Below, in pieces: positions 9,780-20,305 of a stretch of DNA of 64,000 nt. The notes beneath the pieces were generated by a model, which saw only the letters and a list, made by a program, of their open reading frames with translations, was not told where the DNA came from and did no database searches. Positions within the stretch are counted from its first letter, which is position 1, and each line of letters starts with the position of its first letter. The translations under genes and the position numbers were made by a program. The stretch comes from Kappaphycus alvarezii. Lineage: Eukaryota > Rhodophyta > Florideophyceae > Gigartinales > Solieriaceae. The stretch is taken from assembly GCA_002205965.3 (NCBI GenBank), contig NADL03000673.1:868001-932000 (forward strand), given 5' to 3'.

Positions 9780-11100
9780 GTGTTAACTGAATCATAGCCA
9801 TGGTGATTCCCTTCCGTTACCGTGCACGCCGTGCCCAGTGAATCAAGTCAAGAAGCCTCCAATTTCACATTGACAGCGGCCCAGCAGGATCCGGTAGTTG
9901 GTGGGACGTTGACACCCGGCGGCCTCATGACTCAACCCGTCCGGCGGCTGTCAGCATGATTCCACATTTGAGGTACGTACGTATGAATCGTTCAGCACTA
10001 GCGTGGATACAATCAGCGGGGACATCAGTAGGCAAAGCACATCCACCGTCGGGTAACTCGTGCACATTTGGTATCATAGTTGCCCTGTTCAAAGCGCAGT
10101 GGCCCGTTGACACCCGGAACGTGCGCTGAGATGCAAAATTTGCATCCCAAAACATGGACGCATGAGGATGTGAAAATTGCAGCATGACGAGACGTGACAA
10201 TGAATGGCATTGTACTGTACTGTACAGTAAAGTACCATGCCATACTGGGTGGGTGTCGAATTCTCGTGACCCAAATTGCTGGCTATTGCGCTCGGCAACA
10301 CCGAAATGGGAGCCCGCAGGACCCCGTTTTCGACATCATTGAAGCCAAGCCCCCCCCCCTTGAGGCAATCCTTCAGGCCCAATCGTTTCAATTGCCGCTT
10401 ACTGAGATGCCAACTAAATGTAACGAGCACTCAGCAGGGTTGTACAACTACCGCACAGAACCAAACGTGGTGGCTACGTCCGCTAGCCCTTTTCGCACGT
10501 AAAAATTCGATCACAACCACATCCTGACGTAACTCTTTACTGCAAATTGAGCGGCAAAGCCCAACTCTTGCTCCGGACCAGGGCCACACTGTTGAGAATC
10601 CGAATGAGTCATGAGTACTGAATGTGCTCCACGTCTTGAGTGGTAACGACACTCTGCATTTACACTCTTTACTTTATTTGCGATTTGCTTTTGCATGGAA
10701 CCCACCGGATTCGATCCATATAGCATACCCTAAGTATCGTGTGACATGATTTGACGGGTGACATTGCTGGCATTGCTGGTATTGCCAAGAAAGAGTGAAT
10801 TGCGATGCGCAGGCAGGATGAGGCGATTCCTCGAACGGACTAGATGATCTTTGAGTTTACAGTGAAACGCCATAGTTGGGTAGAAAGCTGGCACCCTTCT
10901 CTTCGTGACTGGGCGAGAAGACGTTGCCCAGTGCCATGATTTTGACGCATCTTCCGTTTGAAATTGGCATTGGCGACTTTTGTCAGCCGCTTTACAGGCA
11001 CTCTGCGGGCTTGGGTATAAACAGAGCATATTGAAGCAAGGGAATCTCAGCTTGGCAGTTGCTCATGGCGGATGTTTTCCTCTACGAGTCTTCAGTTGTG
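9780..11100. other. Intergenic, no gene recognised
   Basis: Several short open frames exist on both strands, but none shows a protein-like composition or a known motif. The string GTTGACACCCGG occurs at 9908 and again at 10107. A TACTGTACTGTACAGTA block lies at about 10211-10228. A run of ten C lies near 10351. Confidence 0.4.
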
Positions 11101-12400
11101 TCTAATGTGTTTTGATGGAGTGCAGGAGATAGCAGACTCCCTGCAAGTCATCAATGCGTGATTGGATGTAAATCACATGTGATTCCAGAAGAACAAGATG
11201 GTGTTTCTTGATGGACAGCTTCCATCTGGGGTCTACGCATGTTGGCGACCCTGGAAACGGCAGTTTCCAAAGACACTTGACAGGTATCCTTTGCGATAAG
11301 AGGTTGTGGTGGGTCGGCGCCATTAGGGCAAGTGGTGGGTGCTGATCGGCGAAAAGAGCGGATACATTGGAAAGTGTGGATTTTACCAAGGACAGGTTGT
11401 TGTTTACAACATGAAATGAAATTGGTCATTTGCATGAGTAGTGATAGATGATCGAAAGGTGAAGGGTGACGTGAGGTGGCATTGGAAGAGATAACTTTGA
11501 TTAGTGGAACGGAGTGGGAGGGCAGCATTGGGTGGGTGTTTCTAGAAAGAAGGGCGGTGGTTTGTGTGACGAAGCGAGGGCAGGTTTGGATGACCAAGAT
11601 ATTTTTACAATAGAATGCAGTTGCGGTGCTGAGCAGAGGGTTGATGCAATGGCGTGAGAATGGGGTACAATACAATGGAGCGAGGGCATATTGTACTGTA
11701 GAATTTGATAAAATGGCGAGGCGAGTGGTCGAGGCGGTGAATAAATGACAATTTGAATAAATGGGATTTTGTGATTGAAATGTGGGTGTCTATCTGTGGG
11801 TGCGAGCGCTGCGGAGTCGGTCAAATGCGCTCGTTTTGTATTCTATCTCGGTGGACAAGGTAAAACAGGAGATATGGACACGAATTGAAAAGGCGGACTC
11901 GGTATGACAAAAATATGTAGCAAGCAAGCAAGATATGTGTGTGAGGGCGAAGGGGTTTTCAAGAGCAAGAGGTGAAATATTACCACGTTGAAGGAAAAAC
12001 TGGGTTCACATGGAGTTGGGACAATGGCTGAGAGGCGAAGACAGGTGCGATATGATAAGGTGAAAATGGTGATGGAGATGATTGGGATGCAAGAGTGGAT
12101 GCGGTGATTGATGAATGGAAAACGCTAGGGTAGTCGAGATATTGTGTGCAATTGGGGGCGATGACCTCGTGTAGCGGCAAGTTTTCAAGGGCGAGATTTG
12201 GTGGAGGGAAGCGTGAGAGGGGAATTGGATTGTGTCGTGTAGAAACAGCGACGGGGAGTGGTGGGCAGGAAAGGGAAGACGGGATGTGGAGTAGGGTGTG
12301 ACTCGCAGGGTGTGGTGATGCTCCATGGGGGCGGCGTTTGGGGTGCTGTGGACTAGTGTAGACAACAACGTTGATTTAGTGGAACCTAGAATATGAATGC
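11100..12400. other. Strongly strand-asymmetric region, no gene recognised
   Basis: The plus strand is G-rich and C-poor throughout, so minus-strand frames read as His/Pro/Ser/Thr-rich low-complexity peptides without domains. It could be the untranslated leader or RNA of a leftward transcript. I cannot support a protein-coding gene. Confidence 0.4.
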
Positions 12401-12510
12401 GTCCTCAAACGGTCGGTGATACTCTACTTGTGGTTGGTGGATGCATCGAGTGGGGTAGGGCATGGCGTGGCAACGCAAGGCAAGGTGCGGAACAAAGTCC
12501 AAACACTCCA

Positions 12511-12642
12511 CAGTACAGTACTGTACAGTTTAGTACAAGGAGGTACAGTACTGTACTGTACAGTAGACGTAAACTGCAAATGGGTACACAAATTGTACAG
12601 TTGATGTATCATACTGTACTGTATTGTTCTGTACTGAACAGT
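12511..12642. repeat. Cluster of TACTGTACAGTA palindromes
   Basis: At least three palindromic tracts built from the 5-bp unit TACTG and its complement lie here: CAGTACAGTACTGTACAG (12511-12528), GTACAGTACTGTACTGTACA (12543-12562) and ATACTGTACTGTA (about 12611-12623). Single copies recur across the first 43 kb. Confidence 0.85.
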
Positions 12643-12649
12643 GCAATGA

Positions 12650-13309
12650 TTGTCATGAAAGGGTACGGTGTGATTTGGGCCAAAAAATATGACGGGAGCG
12701 CGTGCATTTTCATGTCAAATTACAGTGCGGACTTACAGTCGTCCAATATAAACGGTTTATTGAAAGAATCAACGTAGAAATTAAAATTTGAATGATTTGC
12801 AACATATGCATATGCGTTTACTGTCTGGCAAAAAAAGGACTTTTTCCTCACCCTATGTTGATATTTCGTCATCAAAACCTGTGCAAAAGGAGCAGACTAA
12901 AAATCTGCCTATTGTCTCATTGCCGTTGGCAGCACCAAGTCCGCCTCCCACCGCTTCATCCTGATTGTTTCTCTGCCTTTTCACCCAAATATGCCCACCT
13001 CGACTCAAATTAATCTTCCAATCTCATCATCCCCTCCCCCTAATTACCTACATACACTCCTTTTGTCTACCCCGAATTCAAACCCTCACAATCATCTTTT
13101 TAGTCATTCCATAAATCGTCCCTCCCCATTCATCCACCCTACCTAGCACTCCTTACATTTCACCACTCGTGTGTCCGCTCATCCCAAGTCTCAACCCTAA
13201 AACTATGCCTATGCCCATCCCCCGCCATCCTCCATACTAATACCTACCATACTCCCCGCACCCCCACGTCTTCCACAATTTCATCCCCGCCTCCACTTGC
13301 TGCTTCACT
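12650..13309. other. C-rich leader region upstream of the kinase
   Basis: From about 12.9 kb the plus strand becomes C- and T-rich and very poor in G, the mirror image of the region left of 12.4 kb. It contains no conserved frame and is probably promoter and 5' leader of the kinase. Confidence 0.35.
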
Positions 13310-14441
13310 ATGCGCTCCCCAACCTCCGCACCCATGACACCCTCCTACATAGTCTCCATGCGCCCGCATTGGTTTGCCCCGTCCACCCAAAAAACAGTCA
13401 CTCTCCATTCCAATCGCCTCGTCCTCGACTCCTCACCTTTCCCCTCTCCTCTCTCAAAGTCGCTGCTGGTTGCCTACCCAAACGCTAGTCCTCAATTCCC
13501 GCCGTCATGTAGTAACCATCTCGGCACATCCCAACCATCCACGCGACTGGGATGTACTTCACACTGCACTTACCCATCGTGCCAATGGCTTCATCCCCGT
13601 CGCCATTCTAGGCCGTGGTGCATTCGGCACGGTATATGAGGCTATTGCACCGGGTAAGGCTGTGTGTGCCGTGAAAAGGGTCGACAAGCTTTGTTGAGAG
13701 GAAGGCCTCAACTAGAGGCTGCGAAAAGGGAGTCGCCGTCTTGAAGAGACTCCCGCCTCATCCCAATGTTGTTACCGTTTACCATGCCAAGGAAACTGAA
13801 AAGACTTTTTTGATAGTCATGGAAAAGATGAAGGGTACGTTATTAGAATGGTCAGGGAGCGTAAATTGGATGACAAGGAAGCCTTGATCATTGCACGCGA
13901 GGTCCTACAAGGCATCGCACACTTGCATCGTGTGGCTATGTTCACCGCGATGTCAAATTGGAAAATATTCTCGTAGGGGAAAACGGCTGTCAAATTGTGT
14001 GATTTCGGCTTGGCAATTGAGGAAGCAAAGATTAGTGGCGAGGTCGTTGGCACTGGTTATGCGAGGGCTCCTGAAATTGGCTGAAAACTGGCTATGGAAA
14101 GCGCGTCGATGTCTGGGCAGTTGGCATTCTCTTGTTTGTTATGCTGTTTCGAAGGTTGCCGTTTGCGAGTGTGGAAGATATGAAAGGGGATGTCAATGAT
14201 TGGGCGAGGGGATGGCTGGGCGTGAGTGATGATATCAGACAACTGCTTGTGGGGCTTGTTGAAGCGCGATCCAAAGGAAAGGTTGGACGTCGAGACTGCA
14301 TTGAGAATGAGTGCCTTTGATGTCGTAAGGGCCGGCGGAATGACAAGGGCCACATTCAAGAGGGCAGTTGAAAAGATCTTTTGTCTTTTGAGGATTGCGG
14401 GAAGCCTTCGACGGAATATCAAGGTGACAGGGGTCGTCTGA
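13310..14441 (+). CDS. Ser/Thr protein kinase, frame broken by several single-base indels
   Basis: The catalytic domain is readable across frames. Glycine loop and VAIK equivalent: GRGAFGTVYEAIAPGKAV then CAVKRV (about 13613-13680). Hinge: LIVMEKMKG near 13815. Catalytic loop: VHRDVKLENILVG, HRD at 13943-13951. Mg-binding DFG at 14001-14009. APE at 14067-14075. Then GYGKRVDVWAVGILLFVMLF and a LLKRDPKERLD motif near 14260. All catalytic residues are kept. Frameshifts lie near 13505, 13690, 13735, 13848, 13934, 13977, 14079 and 14252; most can be explained by one base gained or lost in a run of A, C, G or T. ATG 13310 is the likely start, with a divergent N-terminal domain of about 100 residues that I do not recognise. 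Substrate is unknown. It is either a recent pseudogene or a real gene with sequence errors. Confidence 0.75.
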
Positions 14442-14885
14442 AGCGGAACGGGGCAAGCAATCACTAACTTTTTGAATAGATTGTACAGCAAAGTCTCAGA
14501 AAGGAGAAGATATGTTCATAGTACGGGGATGTCAATTATGAAACGCAAGCAATGTTGAACGATGATAGAGGGTGCTACTGTACAATCGTCGTTCTCGAGT
14601 AAGCTTGGAACTGCTTTTCCGATAGTTCGAAAAAATACGCAAACGATTTAACCGGATCTCAGCTGCAGCAACTGTAATTTGGCAGCGATGTGACAGAGGG
14701 CACGGTTTGGGAGCGAGGAAAGCATCACTGCAAACCTACTGACAGGTTAAAGCCCCGGGCATCCTGGTCCCAGTCTGGAGCAAGTGCTTTGCGATTAAAC
14801 CAAATCCCAATGGTCGCCGTCCATCCTGTGAGCCGTTTGCGTAGTGTAGATGGTTTTTGATAAATAATATTGCAACTACAAGTTT
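14442..14885. other. Intergenic, no feature seen
   Basis: About 440 bp between the kinase stop and the tail of LINE copy H. No coding frame or repeat is recognised. Confidence 0.45.
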
Positions 14886-15500
14886 GAGGCATTCAGCATC
14901 TACTGGGACTGCGCACGTCCTAACTATACGGCTAAGATCCAACCGGATGTTCCTCGTCGTCATGCGCATCGGGGCTCGCGACAGGATACCTTGAGCGATG
15001 GATGATCACATGGCGCAACTCAGCCGCTGGTAGATACGACGGCGGATAACTCCAAATGTCGAGTGACACTTGGACGCGATCCGAGAACCAACTCCTCGAT
15101 AAATGCAATCGTTCCCGGGGAAGGGACACCCAGGGAATCAAACGCCAGAGGTTGAAACGTGAAGTTCGGCGTGCAAGGCGCACAAGATGGGCCAGTTGAG
15201 CGAGCGGGGAGGCGTCCGGCGAGGTTGCGTTCCAGAGTTGTAACCTTGTCGCGTGCCGCCACTTTAGCAGCGCCACCGGCAACCTGGGTCGCCTTGGTGC
15301 GAACTGCGGCCTTGAACGGCGAGACGACAGAGATGTCACACACAATGGGGCGCGCTATGGCTTCCGGGGTTGGGGGGTTGTACAAGGTTATAAGCGGGCC
15401 GGAGCTCAGTGCCCGGGACAAGGAGCGGAACCTCGTGCCGAGTGTCCAGACCCATATTAGCACTGAATTCCATCTCTTGCTTGGCGCAAAAGGCTGCTAT
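14886..15500 (-). mobile_element. LINE fragment, copy H: RLE domain C-terminus and 3' tail
   Basis: On the minus strand the frames give HEVPLLVPGTELRPAYNLVQ (15.43 kb), then IARPIVCDISVVSPFKAAVR and NFTFQPLAFDSLGVPSP. They align residue by residue with copy B (YEVPLLIPGTELRPPDILVH, VACDITMVSPFKAAVRTKA, NFTFQPVGFDSLGAP). The catalytic-type RPPDI motif reads RPAYN here, so the copy is defective. Its tail near 14.93 kb contains ATCCGGTTGGATCTTAGCC, shared with the other copies. The fragment abuts the stop codon of VMA12, so the insertion defines or replaces that gene's 3' region. Confidence 0.75.
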
Positions 15501-16150
15501 TTTTGAGACTGCAGTTTGTTTTTCAGTCGCAGCAAGCATGACGAATCACGCCGGGCGGCCCTCTCTGCCTTTCTTTCCCTTTTCCTTCCCTCCCTCTCAG
15601 CTGCGCGTTCAATTCCATACATTCTGGTTATAACCAAAACGACCTCAACCCCATCGCCACAATCAACCAGCCACACCTCCCACCAGCCCTGCTGTTTCAC
15701 CTCCCCTGAATGCTTCATCACAAAATAACCTGCAGTAAAGCACGTGGCCATACTGACGATGACATTGACCCCCAACGACATCTGCGGCATGATTCGCCCA
15801 TCCTCGCCATCTCCATTCCGCATTCGTCCCTGCGGCCCTCGCAACATCTCGTGTAATGGCCTGATACTGCTCATCTTCCAGGCGTGCACGAAGGCGCTTC
15901 ATCCGAGCTTCCAGTTGAGGATCCCGAGGTGGAGGCGGGGCAAGTGCGGAGACAGCAGCTTCGTGGGAAAGGTGTATTGTTGTCGATTCAAGGAGGGTAG
16001 AAAGAGAAACGTAGAGGAGGAGAAGCGAAGCGCATTGCAGAGTGGTTTGTGGGCAATGGTGGACACGCCGTTGGACGTTTCGATTTTGGACTCGAGGCTG
16101 AGTTTGTTGAGATGGGGACGGATTTCAGCCGTCACCAAAATTGCTACCAT
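15497..16150 (-). CDS. VMA12: VMA12/TMEM199-family V-ATPase assembly factor (frameshifted)
   Basis: VMA12 acts in the ER membrane with VMA21 and VMA22 to assemble the V0 sector of the vacuolar proton ATPase. From ATG 16150 the frame gives an N-terminal cytosolic part (MVAILVTAEIRPHLNKLS). Next comes the family hallmark: a Leu-rich segment ending TLLESTTIHLSHEAAV, a Pro-rich linker APPPPRDPQLEAR and the Arg/Glu helix MKRLRARLEDEQYQAITRDV (near 15.89 kb). Then two membrane segments follow: MSLGVNVIVSMATCFTAGYF, and GLVGGVAG leading into VEVVLVITRMYG. A basic tail ends at 15497. At least four frame changes occur (about 16040, 15810, 15690, 15665), mostly removable by one base in a G or T run. 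The last residues may come from the adjacent LINE. It is divergent to the ssSPT gene, 438 bp apart. Confidence 0.75.
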
Positions 16151-16588
16151 GACGTGTGTGGAGAGTCGGGGTACGGCGTGACGCCAAATCACGGATATTC
16201 GATGGAGAGTTGCAGCGGTTGCAAGGCGATTAGAATAGTCTGTGAAACTCTTTGCGACTGGTGCGGTGCCGCGGATACAACAACGCTTCGCTTGTCGCTT
16301 GGTGCTTGGCTGGCTTATTTGACGTCCAGTACTATCGCACAGGAACTTGACTGTAGTACTGTACATTCCAAAACGCCAAGTGTAAAGAATACCGTGTCAT
16401 CCGTTGCACATCTGGCAATTAAGAAATACACAAAGAAACAGGCTCACATTTTATTCAGTGAATTGTATCGATGCAGTGTTCTCCTTCATCAATCAACCAT
16501 CGTAGCGACCCTCACCCACCCTTCTTCAGCCTCTCAACTCCTCTCTTCACCACTCATCTCGTACCCCGCCTCTCTCCGATTTACCAAA
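16151..16588. promoter_or_regulatory. Divergent intergenic region between VMA12 and ssSPT
   Basis: 438 bp separate the two divergent start codons, so promoters for both must lie here. A palindromic TAGTACTGTACA block is at about 16352-16363. No clear TATA box is visible on either side. Confidence 0.4.
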
Positions 16589-16973
16589 ATGACTCGACGT
16601 GCAGCTTTGCGTGATCCGTACCAAAAATGCGCCCACACCTCCTCCCCCGCTTCATCCCTTCGCGAGTCCATCAACCTTTGGTACGTCCCCTACCCTCTTC
16701 TTACCTCCCAAAGCTCACGAAACCAACGTGTTTTATCCACTGCGCATCAAATATTCATTCCTGACTTTGATGCTTTGATGATGTTTGTGTTCTGTACCAT
16801 TTATTCGCAGGATCTATCGATACAACCTGACAACCGCATTGTATATGCTCGAGCCATGGGAACGTGCGTGCTTTAACGTTCTCATACTTGCCGTTCTAGC
16901 CTATATCGCCTATGGATTGTGTCGCTCTACTTTGCATCCCTTGTGGGAAAGAATTGCTGTTTCATACATGTAG
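16589..16973 (+). CDS. ssSPT: Small subunit of serine palmitoyltransferase (ssSPT), two exons
   Basis: The encoded protein activates the LCB1-LCB2 enzyme that condenses serine with palmitoyl-CoA, the first step of sphingolipid synthesis in the ER membrane. Exon 1 (16589-16680) starts MTRRAALRDPYQKC. Exon 2 (16811-16973) encodes IYRYNLTTALYMLEPWERAC and a hydrophobic segment FNVLILAVLAYIAYGL. The TALYMLEPWER core is the hallmark of ssSPTa/ssSPTb from animals and plants, and the Trp codon before IYRYN is made only by splicing. The product is 84 residues, slightly longer than the roughly 70-80 usual. The intron has a GTACGT donor and a TTCGCAG acceptor. Nothing is broken in this gene. Splicing is predicted, not observed. 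Confidence 0.9.
16681..16810 (+). other. Spliceosomal intron of ssSPT (130 nt)
   Basis: Starts GTACGTCCCC and ends TTATTCGCAG. A pyrimidine-rich stretch follows the donor, and a CTGAC branch-point candidate lies at 16761-16765, about 45 nt before the acceptor. Splicing joins phase 2 (TG) to G, giving Trp. It is the only intron I can support in the window. Confidence 0.85.
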
Positions 16974-17907
16974 AGATGGTCAAGAAGAACTAGTCTCTGG
17001 TTGTGAGATGTAACATATGTGCTCAGCGTATCACAATGGAAACAACGCTCATGCGTCGTGTTTAGGGGTTGGGACATGTAGTGTCCATTAGAGATGTACG
17101 GTAGGCACTGGATGAGGATATTTCGTTTGGATAGATGGTCAAGCGACCGTTATAGGACGCGCTCGTTCGGGTCACTCCGGCTTCTCATGCCTGTGTGGAG
17201 AGCGAAACGCGGAGCGAATTTTCCTGTGTATGTCGGATACGGGAAAGCCGAGGAATGTATCATGAACAAACTATCCTTTTCAATGCCCTACTCAGTTTCT
17301 ACAACCCGTCTGACCTCGATGCAAAGTCCTGATTGCAAATCGAATTTGCGCTTTCGAACAGAGGCAGGACTCTCATTAAAACCAAAGACTGTTTACTTTT
17401 GGGGCGCAGCGTAAGTCAACAAAGAAATTTTCCGGCGAATTCCATCTGGAAGCGACTTTTTCTCAAATTGCGTAAACGATATCTAGTAGAGAAGCGGTGC
17501 AGGGAGGTCACGTCAACACACCGTGGGCACGACCGGGATTGAATTGCAAATCCGTGACCCCAGCCGTCATCTACAACATTCAAACTTGCCGTTTTAACTT
17601 GTTCAATTGCTTTAATGTATTTCCTAACTCGTCCATCTGACCGTCCCGGTCATCAATCCTGCGCCAATCCTTCTTAGTAGACTGGATAATCTACCGTCCG
17701 CAGACCGCAAACAAAGAAAAATTGGCTCCACGACATGCAACCAGCATGCAAGTCTACAACCTACCATTGTCCGTGTTCAACTCTTAATGTACACACTGAA
17801 CCAGCGCAGCATAGAAAACACGCTATACAATGGAAGTCTCGACTTTGGCCCTTTTATGAGAGGACGCTTCATTACCCTCGCCATCCCCGTGCTCTGTACC
17901 ATTCTGC
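16974..17907. other. Intergenic between ssSPT and PCF11, no gene recognised
   Basis: Convergent 3' flanks of two genes. A plus-strand frame at 17094-17414 is open, but its composition is not protein-like and I see no motif. Confidence 0.4.
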
Positions 17908-19825
17908 TCACATGCATCCACTCCCTCTTTCGGGATCCGCGCTCTTCTTTGTTTCGGTCACAACCGGCGTTAACGCTTCAGCTAATATTTTCTCCTCAGT
18001 TTTAACAGCATCGGACTCAACTTTTGCAACTACAACGTCATTATCCACCTCAGCCTTTGGAGTCTCCGCTGTTATCTCCGGGTTGCCCTTCACCGAACCT
18101 TCATCATCTTTAGGTGTGCTCGAGGTCTCCACACACGTCCTGTGGAATACTTCCCCGTCATCCGTCCGGATGGCATCCTTCAACATCCACGCCTGTTGCT
18201 CATCCGACCAGAACGACTCAATTTCTTCCTGACACGCCATGCACTTCTCTGATGCACTAGTCGCCACAATTGCGTTTGCCAAGTTATCTCCTTTTTTACC
18301 ACTATCCGCATTCCCAGAACACACTGTCTCCAGACCATCTTTGTTTTCCTCTGTTTCATCATTACTCTCCTCTCCTAGGAGCTTACTAAACTTGTCGAAC
18401 CAGCACCTGCTCGAGCCGCCCACCGCGGTCCCCTTTCCCTAGCGCGCTTGGAGCGATTCTTGAGAAATAGCCAGTCCAGATGCTCGCGGAGTTGCTCCTT
18501 TGACGCAAATCGCATTCCATCGCTTTTCGAGAGATGCGGCAAGTCAGCGTACAGGGATCTAACCGCAGCAGAGTGGGATGTTCTTTAGGTCAGCAAACTT
18601 GAGCAATTTGGGAAGATCCGGCTGATTTAGCAGCTCGGAGCGTGGGGGGGCACAGGGTGTCTAGGGATTCGGACTTGTGCTAGGGAGCAGAACCGATCGG
18701 GTGAGAGGGTGCGGTGCTAGCAATCCCGGCGGGGGATTGCGAAGGAGATTAGTTAAAGCGTCCGAAATAGGAACTGAAGGGGGAGGCGGATAAGCCGCAG
18801 TAGGGGGGGGAAAGGAGGGTGCGCTGGTTGTAAGGCGTGTAGGGAGTTCGCGCAGCTGGGCTTGAAAAGCAAGCAGTGCCCCTCGCTCAGAGGGAAGGGA
18901 AGTGGGAAGCAGTGTGGTTATCAACCTATTAATCGAAAAGATCTGATGATTCGAGGGAGCGACGCCCATGCTAGCTTTCCTAGAAACTTGTTCCATCATC
19001 GATTGCACTTGCATGAAGGTTCCCTCCGTGCAGGTTGGGCATTTCGCAACGGCTCTGAATGCAAGAGCCCTAACTGTTGGTTTGGTTCATTTGGGTTGAG
19101 ATTTGCTGCTGTAATAGGAGGTGGCGGGGCCATCATGTTTCGACGGGAGGCCGGACGGGAAATCGAAACACCTGCCTGCGGCTTTGATTGATATGCCAAT
19201 ATTGATGCGTCGGGCATCTGAGGAGGCATCTGCAAGCCTTGTGGCATAGTTAACCCTCTCGGCATTTCCAACCCTTGATACCCTTGAGGCTGCATTGGCG
19301 GCGGCTGATTCGGCTGCGCGGCAGCATCAAAGTGAGACACTCGGCGACCTATGGCGGTCACAACGTCCATTCCAAAAACTTGAGGCCATGTATTGAGCAG
19401 ACGGTGCATGGACCTTCGCACTTGAGGTGTAGTGTTCCCATAAGCGTTTGTGAACGTGTGAAACAGGTTAACGCGGAAGGCGTTCACGTATGGCCTCCAA
19501 TATTCTTAACGATGGAATCTACCAGATACAACATTGGTAACTTGACAGGGGGAGCAGAGGAGAGGATGCGTTGCTCAAGCACGGCAACGATAGCATCTGT
19601 GTTGTGGAGATTCTCACCTGCGACTCGAGTAAGGGACGTGATAAGTTCTTTAGAATTAAAGGTTAACCTCGAGACAAATGAATCATATTCATATGCGGCA
19701 GTGTGTTGCGAAGGAGGAACTCTAGATAAGTCTAGGCGAGCCCCGGACGAAAACGGCGTGGAAGGATGTTGAGTAGTTGGGAGTGCCGACGTGCCTGTGT
19801 ACGGAGGCAGTTGCTGATGAAACAT
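17908..19825 (-). CDS. PCF11: PCF11-like pre-mRNA cleavage and termination factor (frameshifted)
   Basis: PCF11 binds the Ser2-phosphorylated tail of RNA polymerase II and links 3'-end cleavage to termination. Starting at ATG 19825 (MFHQQLPPYTG), the CTD-interacting domain spans about residues 25-150: YDSFVSRLTFNSKELI, LPMLYLVDSIVKNIGG, then YVNAFRVNLFHTF and VRRSMHRLLNTWPQVFG. A Pro/Gln/Met-rich middle follows. Next comes the first C-terminal finger region, SLYADLPHLSKSDGMRF and LREHLDWLFLKN (18.55-18.49 kb), whose Cys pair is missing. SRCWFDKFSKLLGEE leads to an intact second finger, CMACQEEIESFW...EVFHRTC (18.25-18.13 kb). Frame changes near 19485, 19080, 18662, 18560 and 18430 divide it; the first is removed by one C inside the conserved NIGGPYVNAF. 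Probably a functional gene with sequence errors. Confidence 0.85.
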
Positions 19826-20020
19826 GGTTGCGAAGAAGATGATGGTCTTAATCAGTAGTGGTAGACTGAAGATGGGGAGTAATGTGGAAGAAAGGCTTGG
19901 GTTAGCGATGATAATGTGAGCGGGTAGCTGCGGGATGACAAAGGGGTGCTGGGCGGGTTGATGGTGCAGGAGGGTCGCGGGCAGCGGGACCCGTGAAAAA
20001 GCTGTGGCGAGTTTGTTTTT

Positions 20021-20305
20021 CTACAGCCGCAGCTGCCCAGCGCATAGGAACCGCAGGAGACAGGCTGTCATAATTTTGCGGTTTTTTCTCCCTGTTTTTT
20101 TTTTTCTGTAAAAATTTCGTAGGGTCGTCATTTGATCATCGTTGATGCTTTCTGTTTGCAAAAACAACTCATGTACCGTCGGTACTTCCATCTTTTCCAT
20201 CTCTGACATCAGCCGGGATTTGCATTCTTGCATTACAGTTCCAATGTGAACATTGCAGGAAAATTTATTTGAATTATAACGGCACAAGTTCTCCAATACA
20301 GTCAA
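20021..20305 (-). CDS. Hypothetical 94-residue frame upstream of PCF11
   Basis: Starts MTVLENLCRYNSNKFSCNVH and has a charged, fairly ordinary composition, including MSEMEKMEVPTVHELFLQTE. It lies 196 bp upstream of PCF11 in the same direction. I do not recognise it. It may be a decayed gene piece or a chance frame. Confidence 0.2.
   Translation of the reverse strand: MTVLENLCRYNSNKFSCNVHIGTVMQECKSRLMSEMEKMEVPTVHELFLQTESINDDQMTTLRNFYRKKKTGRKNRKIMTACLLRFLCAGQLRL

Noticed and set aside
12006..12368. Minus-strand His/Pro/Ser-rich frame of 120 codons
   Set aside because: Its composition follows the strand asymmetry of the whole 11.1-12.4 kb region and it has no motif, so it is not supported as a protein.
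16049..16876. A continuous 275-codon plus-strand frame across the VMA12-ssSPT interval
   Set aside because: It runs antisense to VMA12, through the promoter, then through ssSPT exon 1 and the intron out of frame or unspliced. The spliced ssSPT model fits a known family.
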